In this document: piece after piece, positions 34,630 to 43,771 of the stretch
Position numbering within the stretch: the stretch's first letter is position 1
Layout of the letters: every line of letters begins with the position of its first letter
NCBI RefSeq assembly: GCF_030816725.1
Contig: NZ_JAUSYG010000001.1
Location: 62,001 to 126,000 of the forward strand
Origin: Pseudarthrobacter defluvii
Lineage (GTDB): Bacteria > Actinomycetota > Actinomycetes > Actinomycetales > Micrococcaceae
DNA length: 64,000 bases
Direction of reading: 5' to 3'
The notes under the pieces: generated by a model
The model's input: only the letters and a program-made list of their open reading frames with translations
What the model was told of the DNA's origin: nothing
The model's database searches: none
Made by a program: the position numbers and the translations under genes

Positions 34630-35511
34630 CTACTTCTTCTGGCCCTGCTTTGCCAGGACGTAGTCATAAACTACTTCCTCGCCCTTCCCGTCGGTACGGG
34701 GGCGGGGGTCCAGCATCAGTTCAGGCTTCACGGCCGAGGCGATGTCGTCCGCGTTGTGGGGGTCGCCGGGGAAGTACAGCTGCTGCGTGACCGGTTCGTA
34801 GCCCGGTGCGGACACCTTGATGTGGATGTGCGCCGGACGCCAGGCGTGCCAGCCCGCGGCGCTGATCAGCTGCCCGCAGGCCCCGTCCGTGGGGATCTGG
34901 TAGGGCGCCGGACGCATCGTGTTGATTTCGAACCGGCCGTCGTCGGAGGCCTTGACGGTGGCACGGAAGAGCCACTCGGGCAGGCCCGGGGCGTATTGGG
35001 AGTAGAAGCCGGCGGCATCGGCGTGCCAGATCTCCACCTGGGCGCCCTGGATGGGGCTGCCGTTGGTGTCGGTGAACTGGCCGGTGAAGCGCAGCGGGGT
35101 GCCCTCTTCGTCGTCGCGCATTTCCACGGTGGCGGGCGTCTGGAGTTCCGGAGAGCCGGGAACGTAGTAGGGACCCTCGATGGTGCCCACGGTGCCGGGA
35201 CGGTCCTGGGAGTTCACGTCCTCCACGGTGTGTTCAAGCCAGACGTCGAGGAACAGCGGCCATTCACCGTCCGTGCCCACCTTGATCAGCCATGCTTTGA
35301 GGGCGTTGTATTCCTCGTAGGTGACCTGGTGCTCGACGACGATGTCGTTGGCGGCCTTGATCAGTGCGCCGGCCAGCAGGCTCAGCCGTTCCTTGGATAC
35401 ATCCACGCGGGAGAGCTTTCCTGACGCGGCGAACCGTTCGGTTGCCTTGGAGCCTGCTTCGACGGCGGTGCCTTCGTTTTCCGTGCGGCTGTCCGTTGGG
35501 GTTTGGGTCAT
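34630..35511 (-). CDS. catA: Catechol 1,2-dioxygenase
   Basis: This 293-residue intradiol dioxygenase opens catechol to cis,cis-muconate with non-haem Fe(III). The iron ligands can be placed as Tyr in [12 protein letters not shown], Tyr in [10 protein letters not shown], and two His in [13 protein letters not shown]. The N-terminal helical dimerisation region (about 20-110) contains [17 protein letters not shown]. Length is normal. I chose ATG at 35511 because the frame upstream runs into the divergent gene region. It is divergent from the truncated benA, only about 60 bases away, where a promoter region would be expected. Its product feeds CatB and CatC encoded at 42-44 kb. Confidence 0.93.
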   Translation of the reverse strand: MTQTPTDSRTENEGTAVEAGSKATERFAASGKLSRVDVSKERLSLLAGALIKAANDIVVEHQVTYEEYNALKAWLIKVGTDGEWPLFLDVWLEHTVEDVNSQDRPGTVGTIEGPYYVPGSPELQTPATVEMRDDEEGTPLRFTGQFTDTNGSPIQGAQVEIWHADAAGFYSQYAPGLPEWLFRATVKASDDGRFEINTMRPAPYQIPTDGACGQLISAAGWHAWRPAHIHIKVSAPGYEPVTQQLYFPGDPHNADDIASAVKPELMLDPRPRTDGKGEEVVYDYVLAKQGQKK

Positions 35512-35579
35512 GACGATGTCCACCTTCTTCGTTGAATGGGACAGGAAGGGCTCCTGCTCCCCACGCTGCCTGCGGGGCG

Positions 35580-36349
35580 GCGGCAACTGGAAGGTCCAGG
35601 CCGAGAACGGGGCGGACGGCTACCACGTCACCGCCGTGCACTGGAACTACGCAGCCACCACGGCCCGCCGCAGCGCCGGAGACTCCGCCAACAAGACCAA
35701 GGCCATGGACGCCGGCAAATGGGGCAAGGTCAAGGGCGGGTTCTACTCCTACGACCACGGCCACCTGCTGCTGTGGCAGGAATGGACCAACCCCGAGGAC
35801 CGCCCGCTCTGGGACCGCCGCGACGAGCTTGTAGCCAAGTACGGCGAGGAGATGGCCAACTTCATGATCAACATCTCCCGCAACCTCTGCCTGTACCCGA
35901 ACGTCTACATCATGGACCAGTTCTCCTCGCAGATCCGCCACTTCCGGCCGATCTCCGCGGACCAGACCGAGGTGACCATCTACTGCATCGCCCCCAAGGG
36001 CGAGTCCCAGGAGAACCGCTCCAAGCGCATCCGCCAGTACGAGGACTTCTTCAACGCCACGGGCATGGCCACGCCGGACGACCTGGAGGAATTCCGCTCC
36101 TGCAACAAGACCTACTGGGCCACCAGCGCACCGTGGAACGACATGACCCGCGGCTCCACACACGAGATCGCCGGCCCGGATGAGCAGGCGCAGGCCCTGG
36201 GCATGACCAGGGTGATCGCCTCCGGCGTGCGCACCGAAGACGAGGGGCTCTACCCCATCCAGCACGGCTACTGGAAGGAAGTCATGGACCGGGCCCTGGC
36301 GGAGGAAGAGGAGTGTTCCGCCCTGGAATCCGTTCCCGTCATCGCCTGA
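35580..36349 (+). pseudogene. benA: benA 3' fragment: benzoate 1,2-dioxygenase large subunit lacking the Rieske domain
   Basis: The last 255 or so residues of BenA are present, beginning [20 protein letters not shown], which contains the two His ligands of the mononuclear iron site, and ending in a normal C terminus. The N-terminal 180 or more residues with the Rieske CxH and CxxH motifs are missing. Upstream of about 35580 the sequence is the promoter side of catA and does not resemble BenA. A frame starting inside catA on the other strand is open but unrelated. The fragment cannot pass electrons from BenC to the active site. Benzoate dioxygenase from this cluster should be inactive unless an intact copy exists elsewhere or the assembly has lost sequence here. 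Confidence 0.85.
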
Positions 36350-36384
36350 GAGAGCCCGCCGGAACCAGAGAGAGCGCAGAACCC

Positions 36385-36921
36385 ATGACCAACCTGACCC
36401 ACACCGCCCCGGTCCTGAAGACCGCGGAGGAGATCGCAACCCTCGAAACCGTCCGGGCGTTCCTCTACCGGGAAGCCCGCCTGCTGGATGACCGCCAGTT
36501 CGATGAATGGCTGGAGTGCTACCACCCGGACTCCGAATTCTGGATGCCGGCCTGGGACGTGGACGACCAGCTGACGCAGGATCCCCAGAATGAGATCTCC
36601 CTGATCTACTACGACAACCGCGGCGGCATCGAGGACCGGGTGTTCCGGATCAAGACCGACAGGTCTTCGGCCACCTCCCTCCCGGAGCCGCGCACGGGCC
36701 ACAACATCACGGACGTCGAGGTGTTGGCGAACGACGTCGGCAAGGTGGAGGTGCGCTTCAACTGGTTCACCCTCTACTTCCGCTACAACACGACGGACAC
36801 CTACTTCGGCACCAGCTACTACACGCTGGACCTTTCCGGTCCGCAGCCGGTGATCCTGAAGAAGAGAGTGGTCCTGAAGAACGACTACATCCACCACGTG
36901 GTGGACGTCTACATGATCTGA
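36385..36921 (+). CDS. benB: Benzoate 1,2-dioxygenase small subunit
   Basis: This 178-residue beta subunit of a ring-hydroxylating dioxygenase has a SnoaL/NTF2-like fold. Conserved blocks are FLYREARLLDDRQFDEWLE, YHPDSEFWMPAW and EISLIYYDNRGGIEDRVFRI. It has a structural role in the alpha-beta hexamer. ATG at 36385 is chosen because an upstream frame start at 36313 lies inside benA. It follows benA by 35 bases and precedes benC by 124 bases. The gene itself looks intact. Confidence 0.92.
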   Translation: MTNLTHTAPVLKTAEEIATLETVRAFLYREARLLDDRQFDEWLECYHPDSEFWMPAWDVDDQLTQDPQNEISLIYYDNRGGIEDRVFRIKTDRSSATSLPEPRTGHNITDVEVLANDVGKVEVRFNWFTLYFRYNTTDTYFGTSYYTLDLSGPQPVILKKRVVLKNDYIHHVVDVYMI

Positions 36922-37045
36922 CCCGCCTGCAGCCGGCGCCCGGGACGTACGGGCGCCGCACGGCAGCTTCCACCACTGTGCCCGCCGGGCACGCCATAAC
37001 TTTTTCCGGGCCGCGATGGCGCGCCCGGCCAGTCAGGAGGACCCC

Positions 37046-38617
37046 ATGGGCCACAAAGTAGCCCTCAGCTTCGAAGATGGCGTTACCAAAGTCATCAAGG
37101 TCGGCGACTATGAGACCGTCATGGATGCCGCCTATAAGGCGCGCATCAACATTCCCTCGGACTGCCGGGACGGCGCCTGCGGCACCTGCAAGGCCTTCTG
37201 TGATTCCGGTTCCTTCGACCCGGGCGATTTCATCGACGATGCCATGACGGAGGAGGAACTCGAAAAGGGCTACCTGCTCACCTGCCAGGCAGTGCCGGAG
37301 TCCGACCTGGCCATCCAGATCCCGGCCACGTCCGAATCGGCGAAGACGGCAGCCGCGTCCTTCACCTCCACCATCAAGGAGCTCAACCGGCACACCGACA
37401 CCACGGTGTCCTTCACCCTCGAGGTGGAGAACCGTGACGCGCTGGCCTTCCTCCCCGGGCAGTACGTCAACGTCAAGGTCCCCGGCACCGATGCCGAGCG
37501 CTCCTACTCCTTCAGCAGCGGCCCCGAGGTGGACGATGCGTCCTTCATGGTCCGCGTGACCCCGCAGGGCGCCATGTCCGAGTACCTGCGCGACCGCGCC
37601 GCAGTAGGCGACGCCATCGAATTCACCGGCCCCTACGGATCCTTCTTCCTGCGCGAACCGAAGCGGCCCCTGCTGCTCCTGGCCGGCGGCACCGGGCTGG
37701 CCCCACTGCTGTCCATCCTGGAAAAGCTCTCCGAAAACCCGCCGTCCACCCCGGTCCACCTCATTTACGGGCTCACCCGAGAGGCCGACATCGTGGGCCT
37801 TGACTGGCTCCGCGCCTACGAGGCGAAACTGCCCGGCTTCACCTGGGACTACATCGCCTCGGAGCCCGGCACCTCCGCCCCGCACACCGGCTACGTCACC
37901 CAGATCATCGAACCGAAGCACCTCAACGACGGCGACGTGGACATCTACCTCTGCGGGCCGCCCCCCATGGTCAACGCCGTCTCCAAGTGGCTGGATGCCG
38001 AAGGCATCAAGCCCGCCAACTTCTACTTCGAACGTTTCGCGCCGAAGGAGACCACCGGGGGCGACGCCGAAACCGGCGCCCCGGCACCGGCCGGGAAGAT
38101 CCAGGCCGAAGGCGACACCATGAGCCGCGGCGAGGCCGTGTCCTCGCTGGAAACAGGGCGCCTCGACTTCCGGAAAGAGGACAGCTTCGCCCAGCTGGAC
38201 GCCCGCATGGGCCTGGAGCTTGCGGTCAGCGAACTGCTGCTGGGAAGGCTCAGCGAACAGCAACTTCGCCAGTTCCGCCGGCTCGCGGAAGCCACCACCG
38301 GCTCGGTGCGGGGCGGGAACATCACGGACCCCGAGGAGTTCGCGCGCACCAACGAGGAATTCCACGAGTACCTCTTCATGGTCTGCGACAACCCGATGCT
38401 CCTCGAGTCCTACCGGCGCCTGGACGTCCACGCCCAGATGGCCGCGGCCTTCGAAGCCGGCACGCCGATCTTCGAGCGCGTCACGCAGGACCACCTTGAC
38501 GTCGTCGACGCCTTTGAACGCGGGGACAAAGCCAGGCTGCGCGAAGTCATCATGGCCCACGCCCAGGATGCCAAGGGGACCATGGTCGGGGCCATCGACG
38601 CCAAGGTTGCCCACTGA
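37046..38617 (+). CDS. benC: Benzoate dioxygenase reductase fused to an FCD ligand-sensing domain
   Basis: This 523-residue protein starts as a normal BenC reductase. A plant-type [2Fe-2S] ferredoxin has CRDGACGTCKAFC (Cys40, 45, 48) and a fourth Cys near 79. An FAD domain has RSYSFSSGP, and an NAD domain has LLLAGGTGLAPLLS and CGPPPMV, up to about residue 340. After a Gly/Ala/Pro linker, residues about 385-523 form an FCD domain as found in FadR/GntR regulators: MGLELAVSELLLGRLSEQQL, FARTNEEFHEYLFMV and QDHLDVVDAFERGDKARLRE, with likely metal ligands Asp/Asn, His and His. The GntR DNA-binding domain is absent. AGGAGG lies six bases before ATG 37046. The FCD part may sense an aromatic acid or stabilise the enzyme. 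Confidence 0.9.
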   Translation: MGHKVALSFEDGVTKVIKVGDYETVMDAAYKARINIPSDCRDGACGTCKAFCDSGSFDPGDFIDDAMTEEELEKGYLLTCQAVPESDLAIQIPATSESAKTAAASFTSTIKELNRHTDTTVSFTLEVENRDALAFLPGQYVNVKVPGTDAERSYSFSSGPEVDDASFMVRVTPQGAMSEYLRDRAAVGDAIEFTGPYGSFFLREPKRPLLLLAGGTGLAPLLSILEKLSENPPSTPVHLIYGLTREADIVGLDWLRAYEAKLPGFTWDYIASEPGTSAPHTGYVTQIIEPKHLNDGDVDIYLCGPPPMVNAVSKWLDAEGIKPANFYFERFAPKETTGGDAETGAPAPAGKIQAEGDTMSRGEAVSSLETGRLDFRKEDSFAQLDARMGLELAVSELLLGRLSEQQLRQFRRLAEATTGSVRGGNITDPEEFARTNEEFHEYLFMVCDNPMLLESYRRLDVHAQMAAAFEAGTPIFERVTQDHLDVVDAFERGDKARLREVIMAHAQDAKGTMVGAIDAKVAH

Positions 38618-39444
38618 TGGCTGCGCCGTACGCCGGGCAATACGTGACCCCGGGCAGGTTCGGCGGCAAGGTCGCCGTCGTCACCGGTGCCGCCCAGGGA
38701 ATCGGCCAGAAGGTGGCCGAGCGCATCGGCGCCGAAGGCGGTGCCGTGGTCCTGGTGGACCGCGCGGACCTGGTCCACGACGTTGCCCGCGGCATCGGGG
38801 AAGCCGCCAAGGTGTCGGGTTCGGGCGGGTCGGCCACGGCGGTCACCGCGGACCTGGAGACCTTCGCCGGCGCCACCCAGGCCATCAAGGCCGCGCTCGC
38901 GGCCCACGGACGGGTGGACGTCCTGGTCAACAACGTGGGCGGCACCATTTGGGCCCGCCCCTACCAGGAGTACGACGAGGAGAAGATCGAGAAGGAGATC
39001 CGCCGCTCGCTCTTTCCCACGCTGTGGACCTGCCGGGCAGTCCTGCCGGCCATGATGGAGCAGGGCTCCGGCACAATCGTGAACGTCTCCTCGGTGGCCA
39101 CCCGCGGAATGCACCGGGTGCCCTACGCCGCGGCGAAAGGTGGCGTGAACGCCCTGACCCAGTCGCTGGCCATGGAGGTGGCCGGGCACGGCATCCGCGT
39201 GGTGGCCACCGCCCCGGGCGGCACGGAAGCCCCGCCGCGGAAGGTCAAGCGCGGGCCGGACGCCGAATCCGCCACCGAGAAGGACTGGTACCAGACCATC
39301 GTTGACCAGACGGTGGACTCCTCATTCATGAAGCGCTACGGCACCCTGGACGAGCAGGCGGCGCCCATCGTGTTCCTTGCCTCGGACGAGGCGTCCTACC
39401 TGACCGGCAGCATCCTCCCGGTGGCCGGCGGCGACCTGGGGTAG
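38617..39444 (+). CDS. benD: Benzoate cis-diol dehydrogenase
   Basis: This 275-residue short-chain dehydrogenase has the NAD-binding motif VVTGAAQGIGQKVAERIG, the NNVGG motif, catalytic Ser in VNVSSVATRG and the YxxxK motif in PYAAAKGGVNAL. It converts 1,6-dihydroxycyclohexa-2,4-diene-1-carboxylate to catechol with NAD. It overlaps the end of benC in a TGATG arrangement, so translation is coupled. The product would be used by CatA. Nothing is unusual in the sequence. Confidence 0.92.
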   Translation: MAAPYAGQYVTPGRFGGKVAVVTGAAQGIGQKVAERIGAEGGAVVLVDRADLVHDVARGIGEAAKVSGSGGSATAVTADLETFAGATQAIKAALAAHGRVDVLVNNVGGTIWARPYQEYDEEKIEKEIRRSLFPTLWTCRAVLPAMMEQGSGTIVNVSSVATRGMHRVPYAAAKGGVNALTQSLAMEVAGHGIRVVATAPGGTEAPPRKVKRGPDAESATEKDWYQTIVDQTVDSSFMKRYGTLDEQAAPIVFLASDEASYLTGSILPVAGGDLG

Positions 39445-39504
39445 GGGCCGGTGCTGGACGCGCGGCACCAGGGGCGCCCGGGCCGCTCCGGTAGGATTGC
39501 GGCC

Positions 39505-42334
39505 ATGACAGCGGGCTCCACCCAGGGCGAGATGGCGGAGGACTTCCCGCTGGCGGGCCGGGCCGCGGCGTTCGAGCAGCTGCTGGAAATCCTCCGAAGT
39601 GTCCGCAAAGGCAAGGTGGGAACTGTTGTCCTGTCCGGCCCCTCGGGCTCCGGCAAAACCGCGCTTCTGGAACTCTTCCTGGACCACTGCCGCACGGCCG
39701 CCCGCGGCGTCCGCGTGCTGTCCGCGATGGGGGACGACTGGGAGGCGCAGTTCGCCCTGGCAGGCTACTCCCAGCTCATGCGGACCCTGCCGCTCCGGAC
39801 GGCGAAGGATTACGACGGCGGCCCGGCCCTGGCGCCGGGGCCCGTCGCCTCCCTGACCCCTGACCAGGTGGTCAACTACGCCTCCACGCTCAGCACCCAT
39901 CTTGAAGGCCTGCAGACGCACGGCAGTGTGGTGGTCGCCGTCGACGACGTCCACAAGCTCGACGAGGAGAGCCTGCGCATCCTCACTTTCGTCATGCGCA
40001 GGCTGCACGACAAGCGGGTCCTGTTCCTGCTGACCCTCAACCCTGTTGACGCGCCCCGCGTCCCCGCCGGCGTGCTCGACTTCCTCACCGGCCATCAGGT
40101 GGCCCGTATTCCGCTGGAGCCCCTCTCGCCGCAGCAGGTCCAGGACCTGGCCCGGAGCCTGTTCGGCCTGGACCTCAGCGCGACGGCGGCCCATGGCCTG
40201 GTGACGCACACCGGCGGGATTGCCCAGTCCATCGTGGAGCTGCTCCGTGAGCTGCCCCCGGAAACGTGGCAGTCGTGGTTCCCTTCCCTGCCGCCCACCT
40301 CCCGGGTGCGCGCCAGGGTCCGCAGCGTCCTGGCCGCAGCGTCCCCCGCCCTGGCCGCCGCCGCGGAAGCCGCAGCGGTGCTCGGCCCCGGCGCGGGCCT
40401 GGCCGAGGTGGCCAGGGTGGGCGGCCTGGAATCCGTCATGCCGGCGCTCGACGAGGGGCACCGTGCGGGGCTGCTGGGGCTGTCCGTGGACCAGTCCCGC
40501 TCCGCCGTCGCCTTCCTCGAACCCGGCACCGCGGAAGCCGTCTACGAACAAATCGTCCCCAGCCGGCGCATTTCCCTGCACCGGAAGGCGGCCGAGGTTG
40601 TCCAGTCCGAGGGCGAACAGCTGGGCCACCGCTTTGCGGCCACCCCGGCCGCAGACGAAGCCCTGGCCACGGAACTGGAAGAGTTCGCGCGGCGGCAGGC
40701 GATGGTCGGCGCATGGCAGGATGCCTCCACCGCGCTGTTCTCCGCCTCGCGGCTGTCTCCTGATATCCGCGCCCGGAACCTTCGGCTCCTGAAAGCCGTC
40801 GACGCCCTGGTGGGCTCCGGCAACGTGGCCCAGGCGCAGGCATGGGCCGGGGCAGTGGATGCCCTGCCGCCGTCGCCCCTGCGCTCCTCGGTGCTGGGGT
40901 ACCTGTCCACGGTGTCCGGCCAGAATGACAGCGCCCAAAGCCAACTGGAGATGGCCTGGCGCACCAGCAATCCGCAGCGTGAACCCGCCGCGGCAGCACA
41001 GGTGGCCCAGCGGTTCGTCCTCCACGGGGTGGCCTCCTGGGACGGTCCGATGATTACCGGCTGGGCCGAACGCGCCATGGCTCTCACGGAGGCCGGAACT
41101 CCGGCGCACATCGAGTCGGAGGCCATCTACGGACTGGGCCTCTATGCCCAGGGCCGGATAGCGGACGCCGAGGCCTCCTACCAGCGGGCCTCTGCCCAGG
41201 CGGCCGAGAATGCCCAGAAGCAGCGGGTGCAGATGGGTGCCGGCTGGCTGGCCCTGCGCCTGGACAACGCCGAGTCCGCGCTGGTGAATTTTGAGTCGGC
41301 CGCCCCTACCGATCCCCGGGGGATCGCTGCGGATCTCCCTGTGGGCCGAGGCCTGGCTGGCCCGCACCCACCTTGTGCTGGGCAACTGGGACGCGGCCGC
41401 CGCCACCATCTCCCGGGCAAGCGTCCGGCTGGAGACCTCGCGGATGCCGCTGATCCGGCCGCTGCTGTACTGGACGGCCGCCGAGCTGTGGTCCATGCGG
41501 GGCGACTGGGACCGGGCCCGCTACTACGTGTCACAGGCCGCGGTGCAGCCGGGAACCTACCGGGCCATGCAGGTCCCGGCCAGCCTGGCGCGTGCCCGCT
41601 TCCACGAGGCACGGGCGGATTACGAAAGTGCACTGGCTGCCCTGCAGCCGCTGGCGGAACTGGACCCCTGGACCGATCAACGGGTGTCCTTCTGGCCGTG
41701 GCAGGACACCTACGTCAACGCGCTGGTCATGACCGACAAGCTCGATGCCGCAGAGACGTTCCTCACCGCGTTCGAAGGAGTGCATCGCGAGCGGGAAGTG
41801 CCTTCGGACCTGGCCCGCGTGGCGTGGGCGCGGGGGCGGCTGCTGGCCGCGCAGGGGGACCCGGACACGGCCAGGGAGTACTTCGAGGCGGCGCTGGGGC
41901 ACCTTCGCGGGCTCAACCGCCCCTATCTGCGGGCACGGATCAGTTTTGCGTTCGGGCAAAGCATGCGCCGGGCCGGAAAGCGCCGTCTGGCGTCATCGGT
42001 GCTGCGGGCGGCCCGGGACCTGTATGACACCCTCGGCGCGGCAACGTACGTGGAACGGTGCGACCGTGAGCTGAAGGCCACGGGCCTGGACGTGGGGAAC
42101 CTGCCGGACCCGGCGGATCCGGTGCTTTCTTCGGTGGGCGGCCACCATCAACAGCTCACGGCCCAGGAACAGGCCGTGGCCGAGCTGGTGGCTGCCGGGG
42201 CAACCAACAAGGAGGCGGCCCGGGCCCTGTTCCTGGCCGAAAAGACGGTGCAGTACCACCTGACGCGGCTGTACCGGAAGATGGGAATCCGGTCACGCAG
42301 CGAACTGGCGGCCGCGTTTCGGGCCAAGGACTGA
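39505..42334 (+). pseudogene. Frameshifted LAL-type LuxR regulator of the ben/cat cluster
   Basis: Two frames join into a 942-residue protein if one G is removed from the GGGGG run at 41318-41322, giving ESAAPTDPRGSLRISLWAEAW across the joint. The N-terminal AAA-type ATPase has VVLSGPSGSGKTALLELF and VVVAVDDVHKLDEESL. A long helical, TPR-like middle follows, and the C terminus carries a LuxR helix-turn-helix (LTAQEQAVAELVAAGATNKEAARALFLAEKTVQYHLTRLYRKMG). Large ATP-dependent LuxR regulators (BenR type) activate ben genes in related actinobacteria, so control of this cluster is likely. As written, the DNA-binding domain is cut off. This may be a mutation or a homopolymer error. I chose the start at 39505, with TAGGA about nine bases upstream. 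Confidence 0.82.
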
Positions 42335-42362
42335 CCCGCAACGCCGCAGCGCTAACCGGTAG

Positions 42363-42641
42363 CTACTTCACGTCCGAAGGGTGCTTGGCCAGCGGAACAA
42401 CAGTGATGTCCATGTACGGGAACAGGGGAAGGTCCTGCAGGATGCCGTGCAGTTCGTCGTTCGAGTCGACGTCGAAGATGGAGTAGTTGGCGTATTCGCC
42501 CACCACGCGCCAGATCTCGGGCCACTTCCCTGAGCGCTGCAGTTCCTGGGAGTAGGCCTTCTCCGTGGCCTTGATTGCGGCGGCTTCTTCGGCAGGCATG
42601 CCGGCGGGCAGGTTTACGTCCATATGGACCAGGTACTTCAT
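42363..42641 (-). CDS. catC: Muconolactone delta-isomerase
   Basis: This 92-residue small enzyme moves the double bond of muconolactone to give beta-ketoadipate enol-lactone. The start MKYLVHMDVNLPAGM and the segments SGKWPEIWRVVGEYANYSIFDV and LQDLPLFPYMDITVVPL are characteristic. Length is normal; the active form is a decamer in the family. It follows catB by 29 bases in the catR-catB-catC unit. Confidence 0.95.
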   Translation of the reverse strand: MKYLVHMDVNLPAGMPAEEAAAIKATEKAYSQELQRSGKWPEIWRVVGEYANYSIFDVDSNDELHGILQDLPLFPYMDITVVPLAKHPSDVK

Positions 42642-42670
42642 GGATGACCTCTCGGTGCTAGGGGTGGGTG

Positions 42671-43771
42671 TCAGTCTGTGCGGTAGTGGGCGAGCTTGTC
42701 GTCATCCACGTCAGTGCCCGCACCGGCACCTTCAGGAACGCGGATCCGGCCGCCGGTGATCGCCAGCGGCCGGGCCAGCAGGTCATCGGTCATGTCGAGG
42801 TAGTTGGACAGCTCCGCCGCGCGCTTGGCGGTGTGGGCGAAGGCTGCGCCGAACACCACCGAGGCCACCGTGCCCACCTGCGTGTCGATCTGGTTGCCGA
42901 TGTAGACGTCGATGCCCATGCCCTCGGCCATGCCAACGATCTTGGCGGCTTCGGTGAAGCCGGACCGGGCGGTCTTGACGGACAGGAGGTTGGCCCCGCC
43001 AGTGAGGATTTCGCGGGCAGCCTCGCCCAGGTTGGCGGCGGACTCGTCCGCGGCAATGGGGATGGGGGAGTTGGTGACCAGGCGGCGGCGGCCCAGGACT
43101 TCGCGGGCATCGTCCGGCTCCTCCAGGAACTGCAGGCCGAGGTCGGCGGTGCGGCGCAGTACCTCGGCGGCCTCGTTGGCTGTCCAGCCGCGGTTGGCGT
43201 CCATGTACAGCTCGGCGTCCTCGCCCAGGCCTTCCCGCAGCACCCTGGCGGCCTCGATGTCCAGGTTCAGCGGACGGCGGCCTGTCTTCAGCTTGAAAGT
43301 GTTGATGCCGTACGTTTCCCGGAACTCCAGGGCCAGTGCCAGGAGTTCCTCGGCGGGTTTGAAGCCAAGCATGTGGGAGACGCGCAGCGAGTCGGTGTAG
43401 CCGCCCAGCAGCTTGGTCACAGGCTGCCCCAGGGTCTTGCCGATGACGTCCCACACGGCGATGTCCACCGCGCCCTTGGCCGTCTGGTTGTGGATGGTCC
43501 GGGCCAGGACGGCCTGGATCTTTTCCCGGTCAAAGACATCAATGCCCACCAACTGCGGGGCGAAGACATCCTGCACCACCGCGACGATGGACTTCTGCGT
43601 CTCACCGTAGGTGTACGGGCGGGGAGGGGTGTCTGCGGTTCCCACCACGCCGTCATCGGTGTGGACACGGACCAGGACATGGTCGGCCTCGTGCACGGAG
43701 CCGGAGGCGAAATGGAGCGGGTGGCGGTACGGGATCGAGTAGGGGATCGCCTCGATGGCTGCGATCTTCAT
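42671..43771 (-). CDS. catB: Muconate cycloisomerase
   Basis: This 366-residue enolase-superfamily enzyme turns cis,cis-muconate into muconolactone using Mn2+. The catalytic K-x-K motif is in INTFKLKTGRRP. Metal ligands are in ELYMDANRGW (Asp), LQFLEEPDD (Glu) and IAADESAANL (Asp), and the opposite Lys is in LLSVKTARSGF. Length is normal. Its start overlaps the stop of the LysR gene by four bases, so the regulator is made from the same transcript, which suggests autoregulation. catC follows. Confidence 0.94.
   Translation of the reverse strand: MKIAAIEAIPYSIPYRHPLHFASGSVHEADHVLVRVHTDDGVVGTADTPPRPYTYGETQKSIVAVVQDVFAPQLVGIDVFDREKIQAVLARTIHNQTAKGAVDIAVWDVIGKTLGQPVTKLLGGYTDSLRVSHMLGFKPAEELLALALEFRETYGINTFKLKTGRRPLNLDIEAARVLREGLGEDAELYMDANRGWTANEAAEVLRRTADLGLQFLEEPDDAREVLGRRRLVTNSPIPIAADESAANLGEAAREILTGGANLLSVKTARSGFTEAAKIVGMAEGMGIDVYIGNQIDTQVGTVASVVFGAAFAHTAKRAAELSNYLDMTDDLLARPLAITGGRIRVPEGAGAGTDVDDDKLAHYRTD

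Noticed and set aside
35321..35580. N-terminal extension of benA from an in-frame ATG at 35321
   Set aside because: The frame is open but antisense to catA, and the residues do not resemble the Rieske domain. The real BenA similarity starts near 35580.
36767..38614. A 615-codon minus-strand frame opposite benC
   Set aside because: No family motif and Gly/Val/Arg-rich. benC has ferredoxin, FAD, NAD and FCD motifs in the opposite frame.
39322..41496. A 724-codon minus-strand frame opposite the LAL regulator
   Set aside because: It is a shadow frame. The plus strand shows P-loop, TPR-like and LuxR segments across the same DNA.
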